From positions 1-12,994 of the forward strand of contig JAWLEA010000098.1 of assembly GCA_041686345.1 (NCBI GenBank): a stretch of 12,994 nucleotides of DNA. The letters are read 5' to 3'. The number at the start of each line of letters is the position of its first letter. The first letter of the stretch is position 1. A program made the translations under genes and the position numbers. This stretch comes from JAQICJ01 sp041686345. GTDB taxonomy: Bacteria; Myxococcota_A; Polyangia; HGW-17. The notes beneath the pieces were generated by a model. It had not been told where the DNA came from. It saw only the letters and a list, made by a program, of their open reading frames with translations, and did no database searches. Of this stretch, positions 8,430 to 12,994 are shown in pieces.

Positions 8430-9080
8430 CTATTTTTTGCCTTTCTTGTATTTTTTCTTGAAATAATAATAATATTTAAGGACTCGGGGAACGTACACTC
8501 TGGTAGTTTTGTAAGGAGGGATGCCTCCATATTTTTTTACTGCATTGGGCCCAGCATGGTATCCGGCAATTGTCAGGATCATATCTCCTTTGAAAAAATT
8601 TGCCAGATACCGCAACAACCTGGTTCCGCCCAAGATATTTTCTCTTGGATCAAAAACATGCTTGATTCCCATATCCTTTTGTACCACCGGCATTATCTGC
8701 ATTAGACCTTTTGCACCTTTGTAACTTACCACCCTTGGATCAAAATCTGACTCAGCCTTGATCACTGCTTTGATCAGAGGTACAGGAATTTTATAAAGGC
8801 GTGAAGCTTCTTTTATCCATTTGTCATAACGGGTGAACCTGGCTTTGGTATTGTCTCTTGAAGGGACAACATCGCAGGTTTTGCATTTTTTTTTGGTCTT
8901 GGCCCCTGGAACAGCTTTGGAATAATCTCTAACTACCTTCTTCCATTTTTTTCCTTTTTTTCCCGGGGGCTTTTTGTTGGTAAAATGAACAATTCCATTA
9001 TTATCAACATATTTGTAAATATCAGCCTTAGCCAAGACTGGGAACATAATTATCACAAGTAAATACACAATAGTTTTCAT
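8430..9080 (-). CDS. Secreted lytic transglycosylase (SLT family) with N-terminal DUF4124
   Basis: This is a periplasmic or exported murein-cleaving enzyme of 216 residues. The signal peptide covers residues 1-19, with likely cleavage after A-K-A. A DUF4124 domain follows (I-Y-K-Y-V-D-N-N-G at 21-29, V-H-F-T-N), then a basic linker with Cys66 and Cys69 (C-K-T-C). The SLT domain occupies about 85-205. Its catalytic Glu110 lies in A-E-S-D-F-D-P. Further family motifs are G-A-K-G-L-M-Q-I-M-P (122-131), A-G-Y-H-A-G-P-N-A-V (172-181) and R-V-Y-V-P-R-V (194-200). The C-terminus is rich in Tyr and Lys. The gene converges on the S41 protease gene with only 32 bases between stops and no clear terminator. 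Upstream it diverges from the phosphatase gene. Its ribosome binding site is weak. Confidence 0.92.
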   Translation of the reverse strand: MKTIVYLLVIIMFPVLAKADIYKYVDNNGIVHFTNKKPPGKKGKKWKKVVRDYSKAVPGAKTKKKCKTCDVVPSRDNTKARFTRYDKWIKEASRLYKIPVPLIKAVIKAESDFDPRVVSYKGAKGLMQIMPVVQKDMGIKHVFDPRENILGGTRLLRYLANFFKGDMILTIAGYHAGPNAVKKYGGIPPYKTTRVYVPRVLKYYYYFKKKYKKGKK

Positions 9081-9141
9081 AAGATCTTTATTCTTGCATT
9101 GATCCTTAAAAAATCAATTTTTTTTTGGACGTTCAATCATT

Positions 9142-9170
9142 TTGGAAATACCTTAATTTTTTTTTATAAT
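9142..9170 (+). promoter_or_regulatory. Candidate sigma-70 promoter for the PP2C gene
   Basis: TTGGAA at 9142-9147 (four of six bases match the -35 consensus) is followed, after exactly 17 bases, by a perfect TATAAT at 9165-9170. Transcription would begin near 9177 and leave an untranslated leader of about 270 bases before the phosphatase ATG at 9447. The region is very AT-rich, so chance matches are likely. Confidence 0.4.
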
Positions 9171-9234
9171 TTCTGGTGTAAATGATTTTTTTCTGATATT
9201 AATTTCTTTTAAATCACAAATTCAATCAATACTC

Positions 9235-9274
9235 CCCATTCTTAAATGGGAACCAGTTAATAACAAGAATTAAC
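9235..9274 (+). promoter_or_regulatory. Two tandem stem-loops in the PP2C leader
   Basis: The first hairpin pairs CCCATT (9235-9240) with AATGGG (9245-9250) around a 4-base loop. Five bases later the second pairs GTTAAT (9256-9261) with ATTAAC (9269-9274) around a 7-base loop. Neither is followed by a T run long enough for an intrinsic terminator. If the promoter at 9142-9170 is real, both lie in its leader RNA and could affect translation or bind a regulator. Function is unknown. Confidence 0.35.
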
Positions 9275-9446
9275 TTCATAACAATTTTATTCCCAATTTT
9301 TCAGTTACCATCTTCAAGGCCAGTTTGCTTTCCTAATTAATTTTCAATTTGGCTTTTGACAAGAATCTGTTTTGGGAAAGGCATTAACCATACTAATCAA
9401 GGGTTTTGCCAAATACTGCTTATTGGGCTTTAACCCGGAATCCATT

Positions 9447-10172
9447 ATGAAATTTCACTGGTGGGCAAAAACAGATGTTGGAAAAGTCAGAGATGAAAAT
9501 CAGGATTCCTGGTTGGTTGTACCCGAATATAATCTTTACATGGTAGCTGACGGAATGGGAGGACACGCCGGAGGGAAAATTGCTAGTAACATGGCCACCG
9601 ATTATGTCAAAAATTTTTTTGATCCTAGCAATCCCGATAAAAAACAAGCCTTTTTTAATGCTCTCATCCAGGCAAACCACAAAATTTTCAACAAATCTTC
9701 CGATACCCCTGATTTAAAAGGGATGGGAACCACTTTTACAGGTTTTATCAAAGATAATAACCGACTTCATCTTCTCCATGTGGGAGACTCCAAAGCATAT
9801 CTCTACCGAGACGGTTCCCTTGAACAACTCACCAAAGATCATACCTGGGTGGAAGAACAATTACGGGCCGGTTATATCACCCCGGAAGAAGCTCAAAATT
9901 CAAAATTCAAATCTGTTATTACCAGATCAGTGGGATTCAGCAAATCAATCGATATCGACACCCATTCCATTCCTTATAGTTCGGGAGATCTGTTTATTCT
10001 TTGCTCTGACGGTCTTTCCAACTACATACCCATACCGGAGCTTGAACGCATCTGTACTTATTCTTTCTACTCCGAACTCCCTGATCTTCTGATCCAGTCA
10101 GCTCTAAATCGCGGCGGGGCTGACAATATCACACTGTTAGTAGTTTATATTGCCAACGAACCTGTCTCCTGA
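9447..10172 (+). CDS. PP2C-family serine/threonine protein phosphatase
   Basis: This is a metal-dependent phosphatase that removes phosphate from Ser/Thr residues, normally opposing Hanks-type kinases. From the ATG at 9447 it is 241 residues, the usual length of the bacterial PrpC/Stp1 group. Motifs in order: T-D-V-G-K-V-R-D-E-N-Q-D (9-20) with phosphate-binding Arg15 and metal ligand Asp20; A-D-G-M-G-G (34-39) with Asp35; H-V-G-D-S-K (111-116); C-S-D-G-L (186-190) with Asp188; and G-A-D-N-I-T (224-229) with Asp226. All metal ligands are present. An in-frame TTG at 9372 would add 25 residues that are not part of the fold. The ATG at 9447 places the first family motif at the normal N-terminus and has GGA about seven bases upstream. 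No kinase gene is in the window. The convergent coiled-coil gene lies 84 bases downstream. Confidence 0.93.
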   Translation: MKFHWWAKTDVGKVRDENQDSWLVVPEYNLYMVADGMGGHAGGKIASNMATDYVKNFFDPSNPDKKQAFFNALIQANHKIFNKSSDTPDLKGMGTTFTGFIKDNNRLHLLHVGDSKAYLYRDGSLEQLTKDHTWVEEQLRAGYITPEEAQNSKFKSVITRSVGFSKSIDIDTHSIPYSSGDLFILCSDGLSNYIPIPELERICTYSFYSELPDLLIQSALNRGGADNITLLVVYIANEPVS

Positions 10173-10256
10173 ATTATATAACAGCAATCAGAGGGGAAAA
10201 CTTTAATTTATTAAGGGGAAATGAGGAGAGAATTAAAGAAGGAATTGAAATTGATA

Positions 10257-11081
10257 TTAGAAGCAAAGAGGATCGCCGGGTCGGCATTTGCTACCCTTCT
10301 TTTTCTTCTTCTTCTTTTTGGTTCTTCTGGTTCTACTGGTTCTTCTGGTTCTGCGCTTTTTAGTCTTTTTGGCAGATTTCTTGTCGTCTTTATCTGCGTC
10401 TTTGGATTTTCCCTGTTCTTTTTTGGCAGCTGCCAGTTGCTTTTTGAATTTTTCAGCTTTTTCCTTAGCCTTATCTCTTGCATCCTTGGCTTCATCTCTA
10501 GCTTTTTTGGCTTCATCTCTTTCTTTTTCAGCCTGTTTTAACTTTTCATTGATATTTTCGAGTTGGGAATTGATTTTATCAAGACGTTGTCCCATGGCTT
10601 TCTCTTTAGCATTACCGCTGACGAAACTGTAAGCGGCAAAAGCACCCATGGCAATAACAGCAATAATCAAACCAATAGTCATTCCTTTGCTTTTGCTCTG
10701 GGGAGGTGGAGCCAATGCTGCATCAGGGGATTCGCTTTGGGCTGAAGCAGCCATCTGCTGTTGCAGTTTCTGACGTTCCATTGCCATCTGGCGCTGAAAT
10801 TCCATCTGCATTTTATTTTTTTCTTCTTCAATTTGAGCCTGGAGCTCTTGTTGTTTCTTTTGTTCCAGCTCCATTTGTTCCTGGCGATTTTTAGCTTCTT
10901 CAGCTTCTCTTTTTTGACGCTCTTCTTCTTCTTTGCGGCGGCGTTCTTCTTCGAGAGCACGTTGGCGCTCTTCTTCGGCTTTGCGCTTTTCTTCTTCTTT
11001 TTGCTCTTCAACGCGACTTTTTTCTATTTTTCTTAATTCCTTTAGGGAAAATAATACAGAATTTTCTTTTCTTTCAGGCAT
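10257..11081 (-). CDS. Coiled-coil single-pass membrane protein with basic tail
   Basis: This protein has 274 residues and no known activity. It opens with M-P-E-R-K-E-N-S-V-L-F-S-L-K-E-L. A highly charged Glu/Arg/Lys coiled coil (about 18-110), a Pro/Ser/Ala linker and one membrane span (about 134-155) follow. A second Ala/Lys/Asp-rich coiled coil covers about 160-222. The tail is strongly basic: four (R/S)-R-T triplets at 243-254, then eight Lys, ending G-S-K-C-R-P-G-D-P-L-C-F. The two tail cysteines could form a disulfide if the C-terminus faces the periplasm. The start is fixed by AAGGAG (11091-11096) nine bases upstream; an upstream in-frame ATG at 11168 has no such site. From memory, S-V-L-F-S-L starts on coiled-coil proteins recur in myxobacterial genomes without assigned function. 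It converges on the PP2C gene, so a link to kinase/phosphatase signalling is only a guess. Confidence 0.8.
   Translation of the reverse strand: MPERKENSVLFSLKELRKIEKSRVEEQKEEEKRKAEEERQRALEEERRRKEEEERQKREAEEAKNRQEQMELEQKKQQELQAQIEEEKNKMQMEFQRQMAMERQKLQQQMAASAQSESPDAALAPPPQSKSKGMTIGLIIAVIAMGAFAAYSFVSGNAKEKAMGQRLDKINSQLENINEKLKQAEKERDEAKKARDEAKDARDKAKEKAEKFKKQLAAAKKEQGKSKDADKDDKKSAKKTKKRRTRRTSRTRRTKKKKKKKKGSKCRPGDPLCF
10320..10355 (-). repeat. Four 9-base tandem units encoding (R/S)RT
   Basis: On the + strand the units read GGTTCTTCT, GGTTCTACT, GGTTCTTCT and GGTTCTGCG. On the coding strand they give Arg-Arg-Thr, Arg-Arg-Thr, Ser-Arg-Thr and Arg-Arg-Thr, residues 243-254 of the coiled-coil protein. 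The near identity suggests recent expansion by slippage. The adjoining oligo-Lys codons extend the simple-sequence tract. Confidence 0.8.
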
Positions 11082-11090
11082 AGTTATGAA

Positions 11091-11096
11091 CTCCTT
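11091..11096 (-). promoter_or_regulatory. Ribosome binding site fixing the coiled-coil gene start
   Basis: AAGGAG on the - strand lies nine bases before the ATG at 11081. It decides this start against the upstream in-frame ATG at 11168, whose 29 extra residues are also unlike the charged protein that follows. Confidence 0.75.
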
Positions 11097-11106
11097 GTTC
11101 ACACCG

Positions 11107-11139
11107 ATAATATTGAATTCGAGAGATTTGCTACTCGAA
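11107..11139 (-). promoter_or_regulatory. Candidate -10 box and operator-like inverted repeat
   Basis: On the - strand TATTAT (11107-11112) lies at a suitable distance before the AAGGAG ribosome binding site and would give a leader of about 20 bases. Just upstream, TTCGAG (11118-11123) and CTCGAA (11134-11139) form a 6-bp inverted repeat with a 10-base centre. It would cover the spacer and -35 region, as a regulator site would. No good -35 box is seen, which may mean activator dependence or a false match. Confidence 0.3.
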
Positions 11140-11166
11140 AGGATTAAAGGTAAAAAACTCAATGGC

Positions 11167-11184
11167 ACCCATGATTGAATGGGT
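11167..11184. repeat. Short inverted repeat in the coiled-coil gene upstream region
   Basis: ACCCAT (11167-11172) and ATGGGT (11179-11184) are perfect reverse complements around the 6-base loop GATTGA. It lies about 85 bases before the coiled-coil gene start on the - strand. It could be part of a leader or operator, or chance. Confidence 0.3.
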
Positions 11185-11194
11185 TATGGTGACC

Positions 11195-11212
11195 AAAAAA
11201 AACCGACATCGG
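11195..11212 (-). terminator. Weak terminator-like hairpin with T8 tract
   Basis: On the - strand a small CCGA/TCGG hairpin (11203-11212) is followed at once by eight T residues (11195-11202). A competing pairing of the same right arm with CCGAC near 11236-11240 is also possible. The stem is only 4-5 bp, so termination would be inefficient. If real, it would end leftward transcripts from the lipoprotein gene about 300 bases after its stop. Confidence 0.2.
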
Positions 11213-11248
11213 AAAATCTTTAATATGTATCTTCAGTCGGATTTGGGA

Positions 11249-11366
11249 CAAAATAAAACAAAAAAAGCTGCCACCTGTCTGTCCACATAATAGTTATATA
11301 GGTATACTGTTCAATTATCAATATATTTTTGCAAAGTGGACGATTAAGGCAAAATAAAACAAAAAA
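11249..11366. repeat. 17-base A-rich direct repeat pair with internal inverted repeat
   Basis: CAAAATAAAACAAAAAA occurs at 11249-11265 and again at 11350-11366, spaced 101 bases. Between the copies GTCCAC (11281-11286) and GTGGAC (11336-11341) form an inverted repeat around a 49-base, very AT-rich centre. The nested layout of direct repeats outside and inverted repeats inside is unusual, but the sequence is low in complexity. Function is unknown. Confidence 0.45.
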
Positions 11367-11510
11367 CAAGTAAAATCCTAAAAACAGGTAAAAAACAACA
11401 ATAACCATGTTTTACCATAGATAGATAGTAAAATTCAACCTGAAAATCAGTTAAAATTAAGAACTGAAATCAATCAAGTCTTTGTGCAATTTTTCGATGA
11501 TATCAAAACA

Positions 11511-12917
11511 TTATTCCTTAATTTTGGAATATTGGCAACATTTTGAACTGTCTGGGCATCGACAGATGGCTGAATTATTATCACAGCAGGGCTGGTCTGC
11601 ATTTTCACAATTGTAGTTGTTACACCTCATGATCAACCTCGATTTGGGATAATCTATTATAAATTCAAAATATTTAAGAATTTTATGAGAAAGAATAAAA
11701 TCAATTTGAGGTATTGATGGATAGGTTTCAGCCCAAAGTCCTTGCCAATAATCAGCTTCGACGGGTACTGCTTCTATTTTCATTTTCTGTGGCAATAAAG
11801 AGTTGCGGGAAAAATCAATCTCGGCTACAGCTGAAATTTTATCCTCGGCATCATTAAAATAGACATTTTCAACTCCGGAGTTGAGTCGATGCCACTCCTG
11901 CCCTCTCCTTACAGCCAATTCTTCACAGGCACTGCGATTGCTCCCTGCACCTCCTACCAATGCAATTCTGTTGATACCGTCAAGGACTTCGCTTGCAAGT
12001 GTTTGGCCGCTGATATTGATAGTACTTGTTGTTAAAGAATAGATTTCATTGTTGGAATCCAGTACATCAGATATTCTGGTTACTCCACTCCCCGTGGTGA
12101 GATTACGATTTATTCCGGTAGATACCAGACCATACATATTAACTCCGGAAATTGGATAACGGCCGGGACGATTTTCTTGGGGGGAAGGTGCATTAGCAGG
12201 ATTATCAGAGTCAAGGGGAAATGGATCCGGTTCTACACATAACTGGATGGCCACCCGAGTAGAATCAAATTTGTTTTTTTGATTATCCAGCAGCAGATTT
12301 CCTCCTCCGGATAAAGAAAAATCAATAACAGCATAACCATCTTCAGCCAAATCTTGATTTACAGCCGGCTGTTCTTTGAGAAAAAGCACATTGGGCCACC
12401 GTTTTTCGTCTTCATCCCAATAAAAAGTACATTGTTTGTCTTGGGAATAATTAAATCTGACTGCAAATTTTCTGAAAACATCTCCGCCGATAACTCCGTC
12501 AACAGGAGAAATGGAATCAGGAAGAATGGAATTTACATCTGCCATCTTGATAACAGGAAAATTGTCAAGTGAGATTCTGGCTGCAATTCTTTCTTCATTG
12601 CCGACCGATAAATTATCGACAATGGCCAGAGGAATTTCTTCCATGATAATCTGACCGGATTCCAAGGTTGGATCAGTGACTACAGTAATGGGAAAATCAG
12701 TGGCCAGAAGAAAATTCTGAATAGCATCAGAACCAACCAGGGGAGCATTATTATAATCTTCGTAGTTTAACACAACCCCGACAGTGGGCGGATATTGCAA
12801 ATCAATTGAGTTCTGTAAATTTACCGGTATACAATACTCAAGGTAAAGAGGAAATGAATCTTCTTCACAGGAAAAAAATAATTGTAAAAAAATAAGAAAT
12901 AAAAATAATCTTTTCAT
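11511..12917 (-). CDS. Lipoprotein with degenerate retropepsin-like lobes and Cys-rich tail
   Basis: This is a probable outer-envelope lipoprotein of 468 residues. The signal peptide ends in L-F-F-S-C, with Cys17 as the lipid site. Two segments resemble the conserved ends of retropepsin-like lobes: D-G-V-I-G-G-D-V-F-R-K-F (140-151) with A-V-R-F-N-Y after it, and I-D-F-I-L-S-H-K-I-L (405-414) followed by F-I-I-D-Y. The places where each lobe should carry D-T/S-G read L-V-G-S-D (60-64) and L-V-S-T-G (264-268), so neither catalytic Asp is evident. The C-terminus (432-461) holds eight cysteines including two C-C pairs. Substrate or ligand is unknown. No ribosome binding site precedes the ATG, and a TATAAT lies only eight bases upstream. 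Loss of protease activity is an inference. Confidence 0.75.
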   Translation of the reverse strand: MKRLFLFLIFLQLFFSCEEDSFPLYLEYCIPVNLQNSIDLQYPPTVGVVLNYEDYNNAPLVGSDAIQNFLLATDFPITVVTDPTLESGQIIMEEIPLAIVDNLSVGNEERIAARISLDNFPVIKMADVNSILPDSISPVDGVIGGDVFRKFAVRFNYSQDKQCTFYWDEDEKRWPNVLFLKEQPAVNQDLAEDGYAVIDFSLSGGGNLLLDNQKNKFDSTRVAIQLCVEPDPFPLDSDNPANAPSPQENRPGRYPISGVNMYGLVSTGINRNLTTGSGVTRISDVLDSNNEIYSLTTSTINISGQTLASEVLDGINRIALVGGAGSNRSACEELAVRRGQEWHRLNSGVENVYFNDAEDKISAVAEIDFSRNSLLPQKMKIEAVPVEADYWQGLWAETYPSIPQIDFILSHKILKYFEFIIDYPKSRLIMRCNNYNCENADQPCCDNNSAICRCPDSSKCCQYSKIKE

Positions 12918-12925
12918 GCTGGCAG

Positions 12926-12931
12926 ATTATA
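12926..12931 (-). promoter_or_regulatory. Candidate -10 box of a leaderless transcript
   Basis: A perfect TATAAT on the - strand ends eight bases before the ATG at 12917. Transcription would start at or one or two bases before the start codon, giving an almost leaderless mRNA. This agrees with the absence of a Shine-Dalgarno sequence, but no good -35 box lies at the right distance. Confidence 0.3.
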
Positions 12932-12994
12932 GCCTAAATTCCATTAATTTTTTACTACTTTTTCAAGATGTTTGATCACCTTTAGAAAACCGCC

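Larger units (their letters stand above)
9081..9446. other. Divergent intergenic region (366 bases)
   Basis: This gap separates the leftward transglycosylase gene from the rightward phosphatase gene, so it must hold promoters for both. On the + strand there is a promoter candidate (9142-9170) and two adjacent hairpins (9235-9274). I found no convincing promoter for the - strand gene. Long T and A runs (for example near 9118-9126 and 9158-9165) dominate the left half. I see no RNA gene and no credible small coding sequence. Confidence 0.6.
11082..11510. other. Intergenic region (429 bases) between two leftward genes
   Basis: This AT-rich gap lies between the end of the retropepsin-like lipoprotein gene and the start of the coiled-coil gene, both on the - strand. 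It holds the coiled-coil gene's ribosome binding site and promoter candidate, several short inverted repeats (11118-11139, 11167-11184, 11447-11467) and a pair of A-rich direct repeats (11249-11265 and 11350-11366). A 62-codon frame on the - strand (11220-11408) has no ribosome binding site and looks accidental. No RNA gene was recognised. Confidence 0.6.

Noticed and set aside
9356..9361. Perfect TTGACA before the phosphatase gene
   Set aside because: No -10 box at normal spacing; the nearest AT-rich hexamers are 20 or more bases away. The match at 9142-9170 is better.
9372..9446. TTG start extending the phosphatase by 25 residues
   Set aside because: The extension has no ribosome binding site and lies outside the PP2C fold. 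The ATG at 9447 puts the first family motif where it belongs.
10221..11036. Several rightward Phe/Leu/Ser-rich reading frames opposite the coiled-coil gene
   Set aside because: They are antisense readings of purine-rich Glu/Lys/Arg codons; none has gene-like composition or a ribosome binding site.
11082..11168. Upstream ATG extending the coiled-coil protein by 29 residues
   Set aside because: A strong AAGGAG lies nine bases before the internal ATG at 11081, and the extra residues cover the promoter and operator candidates.
11220..11408. 62-codon hydrophobic reading frame on the - strand
   Set aside because: Its start lacks a ribosome binding site, its composition simply reflects AT-rich DNA, and it overlaps the direct repeats.
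11447..11467. TCAGTT/AACTGA hairpin as terminator of the retropepsin-like lipoprotein gene
   Set aside because: The 6-bp stem is AT-rich with a 9-base loop and only four T residues follow on the - strand, too weak to call.

Overview
The window is AT-rich bacterial DNA holding eight convincing protein genes. No RNA gene, insertion sequence or CRISPR array is visible. Three genes encode lipoproteins or envelope enzymes of a Gram-negative type. A long S41 peptidase with a large C-terminal beta-rich half, a PP2C phosphatase and a coiled-coil membrane protein opening with an S-V-L-F-S-L-type motif also recall myxobacterial and other former deltaproteobacterial genomes. A low-GC member of Myxococcota or a relative is my best guess. 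It rests on remembered family resemblance and not on a marker gene.

Left part (1-4021, + strand): a 244-base leader carries two copies of a palindromic element and a possible broken gene end. It is followed by a three-gene molybdenum hydroxylase operon in the order FAD subunit, 2Fe-2S subunit, molybdopterin subunit. Together these form one xanthine-dehydrogenase-type enzyme that passes electrons from Mo through two 2Fe-2S clusters to FAD. The substrate cannot be fixed from sequence, and no cofactor-insertion chaperone gene is in the window.

Middle (4082-9080): two + strand lipoprotein genes overlap by one base (TAATG). The first has FG-GAP-like calcium-binding repeats. The second is a 1018-residue carboxy-terminal-processing (S41) protease with a PDZ domain. 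They are probably co-expressed at the cell envelope. A convergent gene on the - strand encodes a secreted lytic transglycosylase.

Right part (9081-12994): a divergent intergenic region with a reasonable promoter and two tandem hairpins leads into a PP2C phosphatase (+). Convergent to it on the - strand is a coiled-coil, single-membrane-span protein with a strongly basic tail. Upstream of that lies a 429-base gap with A-rich repeats. The last gene (-) is a lipoprotein with a degenerate retropepsin-like two-lobe layout and a cysteine-rich tail.

The most interesting items are the coiled-coil protein next to the phosphatase, the coupled lipoprotein/protease pair, the apparently inactive aspartic-protease-like lipoprotein, and the palindrome in front of the molybdenum hydroxylase operon.
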